Assembly (NCBI GenBank): GCA_026988235.1
Contig: JALSLQ010000069.1
Location: 1-42,241 of the forward strand
Origin: Sulfurimonas sp.
GTDB lineage: Bacteria > Campylobacterota > Campylobacteria > Campylobacterales > Sulfurimonadaceae
Length of the DNA stretch: 42,241 nucleotides
Reading direction: 5' to 3'
Of the stretch, positions 1-8,359 are shown in pieces (the stretch's first letter is position 1; the number at the start of each line of letters is the position of its first letter). The notes beneath the pieces are model-generated. The model made no database searches. It had not been told where the DNA came from and worked only from the letters and a program-made list of their open reading frames with translations. The position numbers were made by a program, and so were the translations under genes.

Positions 1-127
1 TGTATTGTGTATTGTGTATTGTGTATTGTGTATTGTGTATTGTGTATTGTGTATTGTGTATTGTGTATTGTGTATTGTGTATTGTGTATTGTGTATTGTG
101 TATTGTGTATTGTGTATTGTGTATTGT
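1..127. repeat. Heptamer tandem repeat (TGTATTG)n, about 18 copies
   Basis: The unit TGTATTG is repeated head to tail 18 times without a mismatch and stops at base 127. It starts at the window edge, so the true array may be longer. A 7-bp unit is not a multiple of three, so gain or loss of a unit would shift a reading frame or alter promoter spacing. Neither strand has a stop codon inside the array, but all + frames close within about 60 bp after it, so I see no gene here. Perfect copies suggest recent expansion and likely length variation between cells. Confidence 0.97.
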
Positions 128-254
128 ACCAAAAATATCCTTTAAAGAAGATAAAATATTGCTTACAAAATAAATAAAACCAAAATTTAAAAATAAAAAG
201 TTGTAAATTTAAATTTAAATTTTTGAAAAATTGTTCTTATAAATAAAATATAAG

Positions 255-356
255 AAGTTTTAGATTTGCTGTAGATTGTGCAAAATATCCGACCGATAGC
301 GTACTCTAGTACGCAGAGTGTCGGATTTTTGTGCAAGATGCAGTGAAGCTAGAACT
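255..356. repeat. Long imperfect inverted repeat (hairpin) just downstream of porB
   Basis: Two arms of about 50 nt pair around a centre near 305/306. The inner stem is GCGTACT / AGTACGC. It is followed by a partly mismatched segment, then CCGAC / GTCGG, then an outer arm in which AAGTT-TAG, CTG and GCA blocks are shared. It begins a few bases after the porB stop codon, so it could end the por transcript. Its size and mismatches look more like a mobile palindromic intergenic element than a simple intrinsic terminator. No second copy is present in this window. Confidence 0.75.
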
Positions 357-359
357 TTG

Positions 360-1316
360 CTAAACGCGAGCTTCTTCTCGACGGTTGAGATACTCCCAGT
401 TTGCATCTACTCTCTCTTGCCACTCTTTAATAAGGTATTTATATTGATCTTTAAAGAGATGTTTAAAACGCCCTTGTGCAGCTAAATACTCTTCAACAGG
501 GACAACATTCTTAGGTCTGTATGTAATGTTTAACTCATGTCCATCAATAATTTCATAGAGTGGAAACACCAATGTATCAGTTGCAAGGTCTGTTAAGTGC
601 ATAGTATCTTTTGGGTCAAATTTCCACTCAGTCGTACAAGGAGAAACTGCATTGATAAATACAGGTCCGTCCACTTCCATACCGTGTTGGATTTTTTTCA
701 CCATATCTTTCCATTTGTTTGGTGCAACTTGTGCAGAGTATGGAATACCATGACTCGCCATTATGGCTACCATATCTTTTTTGTTTTTCTTTTCTCCATA
801 GCTTACACGACCCGCAGGTGATGTCGTTGCAGATGAACCGATTGGTGTTGAAGATGAACGTTGTCCACCTGTATTTGCATATACTTCATTGTCAAGAACA
901 ACATGCATCATATTATGACCGCGTTCCATACAACCAGAAATCCACTGAAAACCGATGTCATAAGAAGCACCGTCACCTGCAAAAGATACAAATTTAGGAT
1001 TACGATCAGGTTGCTTTAAACGACCTTTATTTTTCAGTGCTTTATACATAGCTTCAGCACCTGCAACGGCAGTAGAACCATTTTCAAATCCGATATGAAT
1101 CCATGAAGCATCCCATGAAGTGTAAGGATACACGGCCGTACAAACTTCCAAACATCCCGTAGATGCTGAAAGAACCAAGTCATCATTTGTCGCATTTAAG
1201 ACTTCACGAACGATGATAGAGTGCGCACAACCGGGACAAAGAAGGTTCGCTCCTTCAAAACGATCTGCTGATGTAGAAAACTCTTTTAAGTTTTTTATTT
1301 TTTTTATTTCACTCAT
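360..1316 (-). CDS. porB: Pyruvate:ferredoxin oxidoreductase, beta subunit
   Basis: This 318-residue subunit binds thiamine diphosphate and the proximal [4Fe-4S] cluster. The enzyme interconverts pyruvate and acetyl-CoA + CO2 in the cytoplasm, and in autotrophic Campylobacterota it works reductively next to the reverse TCA cycle. The cluster cysteines are visible as CPGC (27, 30), C55 and C227. The ThDP motif is GDGAS at 114-118, with N143 in LDNEVYANTGG. It is the last gene of porG-porD-porA-porB, 9 bp after porA, with AGGAGA upstream of the ATG. The length is normal for the four-subunit class. A 2-oxoglutarate or 2-oxoacid enzyme is a less likely alternative, because the gene order and subunit sizes fit the Helicobacter/Campylobacter POR. 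Confidence 0.93.
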   Translation of the reverse strand: MSEIKKIKNLKEFSTSADRFEGANLLCPGCAHSIIVREVLNATNDDLVLSASTGCLEVCTAVYPYTSWDASWIHIGFENGSTAVAGAEAMYKALKNKGRLKQPDRNPKFVSFAGDGASYDIGFQWISGCMERGHNMMHVVLDNEVYANTGGQRSSSTPIGSSATTSPAGRVSYGEKKNKKDMVAIMASHGIPYSAQVAPNKWKDMVKKIQHGMEVDGPVFINAVSPCTTEWKFDPKDTMHLTDLATDTLVFPLYEIIDGHELNITYRPKNVVPVEEYLAAQGRFKHLFKDQYKYLIKEWQERVDANWEYLNRREEARV

Positions 1317-1325
1317 AGTTTTCTC

Positions 1326-2549
1326 CTATAAAAATTGTAATTTCGGTCCACGAACACCGATAAATTGTTGTAGTGGAGTAGTTACTTTACCAGCATCTAC
1401 ATTTGCTTGAAGTTCAGTATATAAATCTACTAAATGTTTTTTCGTTAAATCACGACCACCAAGACCATATACATACCCTGACATTAACGGACGCTTCTCT
1501 TCATTTACCATAGCGCCGGCAAGTTCATTAAACAACATACCTGCAGCACCGTTTGGAGATGATCTGTCAAGTATAGCTATTGCTTTTACATCTTTCAATA
1601 CTTCTTGAATTTCAAAGAATGGAAATGGACGCACAACACGAAGTCCAATAACACCAGCTTTGATACCCTTAGCTCTCATTTCAGTTGCTACTTCACGAGC
1701 AGTTTCAACTGAAGTACCCATACAAACAACTGCTACGACTGCATCATCCATATCATATTTTTCAACCATGTTATATTTACGACCTGTTAATTCTTCAAAC
1801 GAGTCAAATGCCGCTTGAATTTTAGGAAGCACTTTTGTCATTAAATCATTATGTTGACGCGCTTTATGTTCAAAGTGCCAATCTTCTTCAGTTTGTACCC
1901 CATGTGTCACAGGATGCTCAAAATCAAGCATATCATTCATAGGTTTAAAATCACCTACAAAACCATATGCAGTATCATCGTCTAAAGTTTTTACACCTTG
2001 TGCTGTATGAGAAGTCATAAAACCATCTTGATGAACCATAGCAGGTAATCTTACATCATGATCTTCCGCCACACGAAATGCGATGAAGTTTAAATCATAC
2101 GCTTCTTGTGGAGAATACGCATCAAACTGAATCCAACCACTGTCGCGACCAAGATACATATCAGAATGATCACCATTAACATTTAATGGTGCAGCCAATG
2201 CACGGTTGACAACATTTAAAACAATTGGCAAACGCATACCAGAAGCCTGATAAAGTGTTTCAACCATTAAAGCAAAACCTTGTGAAGATGTTGCAGTCGC
2301 AACACGACCACCAGCAGCAGCAGCACCTATACAGCCACTCATAGCAGCATGTTCAGACTCAACCATTACAAATTCACCCTCAATATATCCATCTGCTAAA
2401 AACTTAGCATAGCCTTCAACAATTGGAGTTGATGGCGTAATTGGGTATGCCGAAACAACATCAATTTGACACTGTCTCAGAGCTTGTGCAGCTGCAAAAT
2501 TTCCATCCCATACTTCAATATCTCTTAATTCCATTTTATCAAATGCCAT
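1326..2549 (-). CDS. porA: Pyruvate:ferredoxin oxidoreductase, alpha subunit
   Basis: This 407-residue subunit supplies the pyrimidine side of the ThDP site and the substrate pocket of POR. Family signatures seen are YPITPSTPIVE near residue 36, the stretch MVESEHAAMSGCIGAAAAGG around 62-81, and a C-terminal transketolase-like region (VVAVVCMGTSVETAREV). The ATG follows the porD stop codon directly (TAGATG). Its ribosome binding site AAGGAG is made from the last codons of porD, so the two are probably translationally coupled. Length and motifs are typical and I see nothing broken. Confidence 0.93.
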   Translation of the reverse strand: MAFDKMELRDIEVWDGNFAAAQALRQCQIDVVSAYPITPSTPIVEGYAKFLADGYIEGEFVMVESEHAAMSGCIGAAAAGGRVATATSSQGFALMVETLYQASGMRLPIVLNVVNRALAAPLNVNGDHSDMYLGRDSGWIQFDAYSPQEAYDLNFIAFRVAEDHDVRLPAMVHQDGFMTSHTAQGVKTLDDDTAYGFVGDFKPMNDMLDFEHPVTHGVQTEEDWHFEHKARQHNDLMTKVLPKIQAAFDSFEELTGRKYNMVEKYDMDDAVVAVVCMGTSVETAREVATEMRAKGIKAGVIGLRVVRPFPFFEIQEVLKDVKAIAILDRSSPNGAAGMLFNELAGAMVNEEKRPLMSGYVYGLGGRDLTKKHLVDLYTELQANVDAGKVTTPLQQFIGVRGPKLQFL

Positions 2550-2945
2550 CTATTTCTCCTTCGTTTCTTTTGCAGGCCACTGAGCAATTTCTACTTCTTC
2601 GTCTGCTTGTTCTGGGAACATTAAAAGTGATTTCGGATTTGTAGGACAAACCTCAACACAGATTGCACACCCTTTACAGTGATCCATATCTATACCTATC
2701 ATTTTTTTGTCCCTTGAAATAATTGAAATGTCTGGACAATACACCCAGCAAAACTGACAATCTATACAAAAATCTTTATTGAAAACCGGTTTTTCGATTC
2801 TCCAATCAGCTACACTCGCAGAAAAAGAACTATTTTGCGTGTAATTACGGTCTTCTTGAAGTGTTCCAGCTATATCACCAGCTTCACCTTCAAAAGTACG
2901 AAGCATCGCTCCGATTTCAAATTCGTCCCAACCTGTATTTGCCAT
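2550..2945 (-). CDS. porD: Pyruvate:ferredoxin oxidoreductase, delta (ferredoxin-like) subunit
   Basis: This 131-residue protein carries two [4Fe-4S] ferredoxin motifs, CIDCQFCWVYCP and CKGCAICVEVCP. They pass electrons from the ThDP site of POR to a soluble ferredoxin or flavodoxin. An N-terminal extension of about 60 residues precedes the clusters, as in epsilonproteobacterial PorD. It lies 10 bp after porG and directly abuts porA. Confidence 0.92.
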   Translation of the reverse strand: MANTGWDEFEIGAMLRTFEGEAGDIAGTLQEDRNYTQNSSFSASVADWRIEKPVFNKDFCIDCQFCWVYCPDISIISRDKKMIGIDMDHCKGCAICVEVCPTNPKSLLMFPEQADEEVEIAQWPAKETKEK

Positions 2946-2955
2946 TATTAGCTCC

Positions 2956-3513
2956 TTATATTACTTCGTCATATGCACGCTGAATTGCAATCATATTTGC
3001 ATCAACAATTTTTTGAGGCAATTTTGCAAGAATTCTTTGCATATTTTCTTTGAAAAACTCTATATCATACATACCAGATATTTTCATAAATGCCCCAAGC
3101 ATCGGCGTATTTGGAATGGCACGACCAATAGTCTCTTGTGCAATTTTAATACAATCTACAGTATGTACTTCCTTACCCTCTAATCTTGGCTGAGAAGCAA
3201 CAAGTTCTTCTGTAGTCATGTGTGTTGTGATAATATATTTTGTATTTTCTTTTCCATTAATAGTCACATCTGTAGTGTAGACTAATGCCGGATCAATTAC
3301 AAAAACATAATCAGGTTCCATATACTTTTCGTGATTCATAATAACTTTATCATCTACACGATTATATGCCGTCATTGCAGCCCCACGCTTTGCAGAACCG
3401 TAAAATGCAAATGCCTGTACTTCTTTCCCCGTTGTAGAAATAACGTCAGCTAAGCCTTTTGCCCCTGTAACGGCACCTTGACCTGCACGACTATGCCATC
3501 TAATTTCTAGCAT
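2956..3513 (-). CDS. porG: Pyruvate:ferredoxin oxidoreductase, gamma subunit
   Basis: This 185-residue subunit is the first gene of the por operon. It shows the gamma-domain signature IRWHSRAGQGAVTGAKGLAD at the N terminus, plus VFVIDPALV and PMLGAFMKISGMYD. The start has AAGGAGAATTTATG, a strong Shine-Dalgarno with good spacing. Homologues in Helicobacter are often named porC. About 120 bp of gene-free sequence separates it from the HAD gene upstream and must hold the operon promoter, but I do not see a convincing -35/-10 pair. Confidence 0.9.
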   Translation of the reverse strand: MLEIRWHSRAGQGAVTGAKGLADVISTTGKEVQAFAFYGSAKRGAAMTAYNRVDDKVIMNHEKYMEPDYVFVIDPALVYTTDVTINGKENTKYIITTHMTTEELVASQPRLEGKEVHTVDCIKIAQETIGRAIPNTPMLGAFMKISGMYDIEFFKENMQRILAKLPQKIVDANMIAIQRAYDEVI

Positions 3514-3633
3514 AAATTCTCCTTCAATTTTTTCAAGAAACTTTTAATATTCGATATTAAGTCTATTTATCTGTATTTTAGGCAACCGGCACTTAAATAT
3601 AGCTTGATGATATAAGTAAGATTAGCCCATAAG

Positions 3634-4281
3634 TTAATAATGTAGTGATTTTCTACTTTTTAAATAATTCACTGCCTCCAATGAATCATGAAAAATAACA
3701 TTTGTAAACTTCTTTAATGTCTCTTCTTTGTCGTAACCACTCAATACCCCTATACTATTAACTCCTGCATTTTTAGCTGAGAGTAAATCCATTTGCGTAT
3801 CACCTATCATCCAAATTTCCCTATTTTTAGTATCAAATTTTTCAAGTGCTTTTAAAATTGGCTCGGCATTTGGCTTAGGGTTTTGCACATCTTCTCTGCC
3901 GATAAGTACATCAAATTTCTTCATTAACCCAAAATATTCCATCAAAACTTGAGAATACTTTCCTGTCTTTGTCGTCACAATTCCTAACGAAGCAAACTCT
4001 GCAGCACGCTCAACTGCTTCTTTAGCATTTTCAAGCAAAATCGTTTTTTGTGTCGATATTTTTCTATAATGTTCTTTGTAAGTGTTCACAAAATCCCACA
4101 CAAGTTCATCTTGTACCCCTAGTTCTCTATACATAACATCTAAAGGATGCCCAATAAGTGCTTTTATATCTTCATCATCAGGTACTGAAAAATCGTATAC
4201 TGCAAATGAGTGATGAAAACTCTCTAAAATCGCTTCGGTTGAGTCTATAAGTGTTCCATCTAAATCAAAAAGTATTATCAA
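3634..4281 (-). CDS. HAD-family hydrolase (phosphoglycolate phosphatase-like)
   Basis: This is a haloacid-dehalogenase superfamily phosphatase of about 215 residues. Motif I is FDLDGTLIDS right at the N terminus, motif II is in VTTKTGK, motif III is the lysine in NPKPNAEP, and motif IV is IGDTQMD. A C1-type helical cap lies between motifs I and II. I place the start at a TTG (4281), because GGGAGAAGGA stands 5-7 bp before it and because it begins one base after the stop codon of the upstream transporter gene. A longer reading frame to 4323 adds 14 residues with no homology value. Substrate is unknown; Gph-like or a housecleaning sugar/nucleotide phosphatase is plausible. Confidence 0.8.
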   Translation of the reverse strand: MIILFDLDGTLIDSTEAILESFHHSFAVYDFSVPDDEDIKALIGHPLDVMYRELGVQDELVWDFVNTYKEHYRKISTQKTILLENAKEAVERAAEFASLGIVTTKTGKYSQVLMEYFGLMKKFDVLIGREDVQNPKPNAEPILKALEKFDTKNREIWMIGDTQMDLLSAKNAGVNSIGVLSGYDKEETLKKFTNVIFHDSLEAVNYLKSRKSLHY

Positions 4282-4282
4282 G

Positions 4283-5788
4283 TTAATCCTTCTCCCATTG
4301 TATGTAGTTGTGCCAAATGCCACTAAGTGCAGGTTGTATATGTTTTATATGTTTGTTAACAGCCGTAATGGAGTTTGGTATATATAAAAAAAGGTAAGGG
4401 TTGTCTTTTACTATCATCGCAAACATTTTACGCCATAACACACCTAATTTTACTCTATCAATCGTTCCTTGTGAGGCTTCTATCATCTTATCTATTTGCT
4501 TATTGTGGTACCCAACAAGGTTAAATCCGCCCGGCTTATCACTTTTAGAGTGCCAAAACATATACGGGTCGGGCGTAGGCGAGAGTCCCCAACCTAAAAG
4601 AACCGTGTCAAATTTGTGTGGGAAAACCACCATATTTAAAAATGCCTGCCACTCCATCACACGAAGTTTTACAATTACACCTGCTTTTTTGAGCTGATAC
4701 TGGAGTATTTCAGCCGCATAAGGACGAATGGAACTTGCATTTGAAGTAGCTATTTCAAAGGTAAAGGGATGCTTTTCATCATAGCCAGCTTCTCTTAAAA
4801 GTCTTTTTGCCTCTTGAATGTTTTGTGATGGTGCTTTTACTTTAGGATTAAAAGCTATGGTTCCTGGTAAAAATGGACCTGTACAAACTTTTGCATGTTT
4901 TAAAAAAAGTATATCAATCAGCTCTTGTCTGTTAATTGCCAAAGAGAGTGCCTCTCTTACCTTTGGGTCTTGAAACTTTTTCTCTCTCAGGTTAAACCCG
5001 AGGTAAGTATAAGAGAGACTGATTTTTTCATAGATATTGAACTTTTCAAAAAAATCCTTTTTGAGTTGTCTTTCATATACAAAAGGCTCAACACTCCCCA
5101 CATCAAGTTGCCCTGATTTTAGTATCAAAAAGCGTGTCATAGCATCAGAAATAACATGAAAAGAGATGGCATCAATCTTCGGTCGTCCTTCAAAATAGTC
5201 ATCAAAAGCAGTAAGTTCTATGTTTTTTGAAAATTCAAGTGATTTGAGTTTATAGGCTCCCGTTCCTATGGGGTGAGTATTAAAAGAAGAGTTCATCAGA
5301 TTTTTTTCATCTTTTAAAATATGTTCAGGGAGTATTCCCATCATCCATGTCTCTAAGGCTTTAAAATAGGGCTTTGTATAAGTAACCTCAATTTTATAAT
5401 CATTGAGAATTTTTACACTTTTTACAAAACGAAAATCAGAACTGTAAGGTGAAACCATTTTGTTAGACATGAGTGTTTTATAGGTAAAAAAAACATCTTT
5501 GGCAGTGAATTTTTTTCCATCATGCCACAAAACATTTTTTCTAAGTTCAAAAATAAGTGTTTTATTGTCTTTAAAATAAAACTTTTTCGCCAAATCACCT
5601 ATAATTTCTTTAGAATCTTTGTCATATTTTACAAGCCCATTAAATAAAAAACCTGTAATCTCTGCAGAGGAAGAGTCAGTTGCTAAAATTGGATTCAGTC
5701 TTGAAGGATTTGATGATGTCGCCAAATGCAGTGTTGTAGCATTTGCATAATAACCCCAACACAAAAAAATAAAAATAAAAAATCGCAT
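4283..5788 (-). CDS. ABC transporter substrate-binding protein, peptide/nickel type (SBP_bac_5)
   Basis: This is a 501-residue periplasmic binding protein with a short signal peptide (about residues 1-17, ending in ANA). The body has the family features: SSNPSRLNPILATDSSSAE near the mature N terminus, LVKYDKDSKEIIGDLAKKFY, VLWHDGKKFTAKDVFFTYK, and the later VREALSLAINRQELIDILF. It probably binds oligopeptides or a similar ligand for an OppBCDF/DppBCDF-type importer. No permease or ATPase genes lie nearby, so it may serve a transporter encoded elsewhere. It ends one base before the HAD start and begins 2 bp after the upstream DUF945-like gene, suggesting one transcript. Confidence 0.85.
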   Translation of the reverse strand: MRFFIFIFLCWGYYANATTLHLATSSNPSRLNPILATDSSSAEITGFLFNGLVKYDKDSKEIIGDLAKKFYFKDNKTLIFELRKNVLWHDGKKFTAKDVFFTYKTLMSNKMVSPYSSDFRFVKSVKILNDYKIEVTYTKPYFKALETWMMGILPEHILKDEKNLMNSSFNTHPIGTGAYKLKSLEFSKNIELTAFDDYFEGRPKIDAISFHVISDAMTRFLILKSGQLDVGSVEPFVYERQLKKDFFEKFNIYEKISLSYTYLGFNLREKKFQDPKVREALSLAINRQELIDILFLKHAKVCTGPFLPGTIAFNPKVKAPSQNIQEAKRLLREAGYDEKHPFTFEIATSNASSIRPYAAEILQYQLKKAGVIVKLRVMEWQAFLNMVVFPHKFDTVLLGWGLSPTPDPYMFWHSKSDKPGGFNLVGYHNKQIDKMIEASQGTIDRVKLGVLWRKMFAMIVKDNPYLFLYIPNSITAVNKHIKHIQPALSGIWHNYIQWEKD

Positions 5789-5790
5789 AA

Positions 5791-7143
5791 TTAGCGTATA
5801 ACTTTGTCATTTACCGTAAGTGCCGCATCTTTAAGATGTATATCAAAATAGACTGCATCAGCATCTTTTTTTGCATACGATGCAATCATCGGTGCCAAAG
5901 GAGAGTCTTCTAAGATTTTTAAGTACAAGGCATTTGCTAATTGAATATTCATATTCATTGTTATATTTGAGACAAAAAGCATTGGAGAAATTTTAAGTTT
6001 ATTTGCCAAATTTTTATCTTTTTTTATTTCTAATTCACTTTGTATTTTTAAACCGCCAAGTGCTTGCATTTTATTTATAATGATATTTTGTAGTGATATG
6101 TCAGATATTTTCACTTCTAAACCATGGGAAAACAACCCAAGCAAACTCTTTTGTACAGTTTTTGATTTTGTCAGTAGCTCAGAAAAATGTTCAAAACTTT
6201 GTTTATCAAGTCCATTTATAGATATGTCGCTATTAAATGTTTCTAAAGAAAAATTTATTTTTTGAGAATGAAATGCTAAATTTTCTATAAAACTTTTTGA
6301 CATGAGTGTCACTTTTTCATTTTTTACCGTAGAAGAAGAACTTACCTTTAAGTTATCAATACTCATATTTATATCATTTTGAGGATCTTTTAAGAAAAGT
6401 CCCATATGAAATACTTTAATACTGCTCGCATATTTTGTAAATGATTCAAAATCACTGCTGTTTCTTAGAGTATTTACATGTAACGATAAGGTATTTGTAC
6501 CGTCTTCAGCATCAAATTGCATGGTTTTTATATTTAGCTGTAATTTATGTGGTGCTAAAATATCTCCATTTCCCTCAAAACTGGCACCTTTGAGATTCAT
6601 AATAATTTTTACTTTATCTTTTACAATATAAGACTCATCTATATCTTTTATAAAACCGTTAAAGTCTTTACTGATTAAATTATATTCTATATGGTACAAA
6701 AGCCCTTTTTCATCTAAAAAATGTATAAAATGTTTATATACATCCGGATTATTTTTTTGCATTTCTTTCATGACTGCAGAAGAAAGAGAGAGTGGGTATA
6801 TTTGGACAATAATCGCTTTTGAAAAAGGCATATTGCTATACTCAACATCGGCGGCTATTGTTGCACCACTTAAAATTTTATTGACAGAAGCGGGCATGTT
6901 TGTTTTGGTATATGTGCTTAAATAGTTTGTAAATACATCTGCATTTTGCAAAACAAATTCAAAATGTTTTTTTGTATTGAAATAGCCTGTATCACTTGCA
7001 CTCTTTTTCAAAATTAAACCATTACTTTTTAAAATCTCTACATTTTTATTTATCAATTTTTGCATAAAAGAATTGCCAACCAAAGGGATAAGAATAACAA
7101 TAAGAATAACTATCAAGGATGCAATAAGTGTCGTTTTTTTCAT
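5791..7143 (-). CDS. Membrane-anchored protein of unknown function (DUF945/YdgA-like, tentative)
   Basis: This 450-residue protein has an N-terminal hydrophobic helix (residues 4-25, rich in I/L/V), then a long region rich in alternating polar and hydrophobic residues, with LQN, ISINGL and NDKVIR-like strands. This suggests a periplasmic beta-rich domain held by a single anchor. The overall look (KSGYFNT-type start of the periplasmic region, a repeating-strand body and a short C terminus) recalls DUF945/YdgA proteins, but I cannot confirm this without a profile search. A perfect TTACATGTAA palindrome lies inside it at 6474-6483. It is the first gene of a likely three-gene unit with the binding protein and HAD hydrolase. 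Confidence 0.6.
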   Translation of the reverse strand: MKKTTLIASLIVILIVILIPLVGNSFMQKLINKNVEILKSNGLILKKSASDTGYFNTKKHFEFVLQNADVFTNYLSTYTKTNMPASVNKILSGATIAADVEYSNMPFSKAIIVQIYPLSLSSAVMKEMQKNNPDVYKHFIHFLDEKGLLYHIEYNLISKDFNGFIKDIDESYIVKDKVKIIMNLKGASFEGNGDILAPHKLQLNIKTMQFDAEDGTNTLSLHVNTLRNSSDFESFTKYASSIKVFHMGLFLKDPQNDINMSIDNLKVSSSSTVKNEKVTLMSKSFIENLAFHSQKINFSLETFNSDISINGLDKQSFEHFSELLTKSKTVQKSLLGLFSHGLEVKISDISLQNIIINKMQALGGLKIQSELEIKKDKNLANKLKISPMLFVSNITMNMNIQLANALYLKILEDSPLAPMIASYAKKDADAVYFDIHLKDAALTVNDKVIR

Positions 7144-7228
7144 ATAAAAATACCTTTATTTAATATGTAGACATTATATATAAATAAAATTAATGTATTT
7201 TGAGAAAGAAAAAAATGGGGGGGGCAAT

Positions 7229-7337
7229 ACCATTAAGTTAAGCAGCTTTTTCGGAACCCGGACTTTAGTCCGGGCTGAGAGTGGCAAGACTATTGCAACA
7301 GCCGGCACTGAAGTACCGGTTCCAAGAAAGCATTGAT
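7229..7337. repeat. REP/MITE-like element, copy 1 (one terminal repeat missing)
   Basis: This intergenic element lies just downstream of rpsI and is the reverse complement of copy 2 at 11048-11173. It has the terminal motif ACCATTAAGTTAAG at 7229-7242, a perfect 18-bp palindrome CCCGGACTTTAGTCCGGG at 7257-7274, and an imperfect one, CCGGCACTGAAGTACCGG, at 7302-7319. The second terminal repeat is absent. Compared with copy 2, sequence between two GCATT motifs has been lost. A run of eight G (7217-7224) flanks its left end. It could also end the ribosomal protein transcript. Confidence 0.85.
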
Positions 7338-7355
7338 AAAAAGTAGAAGAAACGA

Positions 7356-7748
7356 TTAACGCTTAGAAAATTGACGAGAACGACGAGCTTTACGCTTACC
7401 TGGTTTCTTACGCTCAACAACGCGTGAATCACGAGTCATCATACCTTCAGGTTTAAGGATTGCTTTAATCTCAGGATTAAAAGCAACGAGTGCACGAGAA
7501 ATACCGTGACGAAGTGCATCAGCTTGACCACCGAAACCACCACCTAAAGTAGTAGCTACAATGTCAACTGAAGTATCTTGTTTAGAAAGCACTAAAGGTT
7601 GCTTTACGCGAAGTTTTTTCGCTTCAAGTCCACCTAACCATGCGTCCAATGAAAGACCGTTGATAGTGATTTTACCAGTTCCTGGAGTTAACCATACTTT
7701 TGCTATAGACGCTTTACGACGACCTGTTGCATATATTTTGTTTGCCAT
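7356..7748 (-). CDS. rpsI: 30S ribosomal protein S9
   Basis: This 130-residue protein has the S9 hallmarks: [15 protein letters not shown] near the start, [19 protein letters not shown] in the middle, [17 protein letters not shown], and the conserved C-terminal SKR that reaches the P-site tRNA in the small subunit. It follows rplM by 11 bp with an AAGGA ribosome binding site. The pairing with L13 is the usual bacterial arrangement. Confidence 0.97.
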   Translation of the reverse strand: MANKIYATGRRKASIAKVWLTPGTGKITINGLSLDAWLGGLEAKKLRVKQPLVLSKQDTSVDIVATTLGGGFGGQADALRHGISRALVAFNPEIKAILKPEGMMTRDSRVVERKKPGKRKARRSRQFSKR

Positions 7749-7759
7749 ATAATCAGTCC

Positions 7760-8182
7760 TTATTTAGCAATTTGTGCAGTGTGAGGGTGTTCAGCACCTG
7801 CATAAATTTTTAATTTTTTAAGCATTTTAGCACCAAGCTTAGTTTTAGGAAGCATACCACGAGTTGCTAATTTGTATAGTTTCTCAGGATTTTTCGCTAA
7901 AAGCTCAGTCATTTTTACACTTTTTGTGCTACCAAAGTAACCAGAGTGAGAAAAATATTCTTTATTTGCTATTTTTCCAAGACCATTAAATCTTGCCTTA
8001 GAAGCATTAACGATGACTACGAAGTCACCACAGTCGATATTAGGAGTAAAACATGCTTTGTTCTTACCACGAAGTATAGTAGCTACTTCAGTGATCATAC
8101 GACCAAATGTTTTACCCTCAGCATCAATCAAAACCCATTTTTGATCAATCTGTTCAGGAGTTGCAATTTTTGTAAATTTCAT
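7760..8182 (-). CDS. rplM: 50S ribosomal protein L13
   Basis: This is a 140-residue L13 with [23 protein letters not shown], the [10 protein letters not shown] core and the [18 protein letters not shown] signature. I start it at the ATG at 8182, because L13 proteins begin just there (MKFTK) and AAGGG lies about 8 bp upstream. An in-frame TTG at 8197 would add five residues overlapping that ribosome binding site. It is the first gene of rplM-rpsI. The promoter must lie in 8183-8359, shared back to back with modA. A possible -10 (TATACT on the - strand at 8216-8221) is weak evidence. Confidence 0.95.
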   Translation of the reverse strand: MKFTKIATPEQIDQKWVLIDAEGKTFGRMITEVATILRGKNKACFTPNIDCGDFVVIVNASKARFNGLGKIANKEYFSHSGYFGSTKSVKMTELLAKNPEKLYKLATRGMLPKTKLGAKMLKKLKIYAGAEHPHTAQIAK

Positions 8183-8359
8183 TCTCGAACCCTTCAAGTA
8201 ATTTTATTTGATGGAAGTATAGCTATATAAACTTACAAACAACTGAATTTAAGTATTTTATAAGCTTTTAAAGAAAGAAGAAAATAGTCCTCTAACACTA
8301 TTTTTAGATAGATAATATTATACTACCAAAACAATAGATTTTCAAGGGATTTTACAACA

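Noticed and set aside
1..127. CRISPR array or coding repeat
   Set aside because: The unit is only 7 bp with no spacers, and all + strand frames close soon after the array, so it is a simple tandem repeat.
8183..8359. Molybdenum cofactor riboswitch or ModE site before modA
   Set aside because: I found no conserved Moco-riboswitch pattern or clear ModE palindrome in this AT-rich gap.
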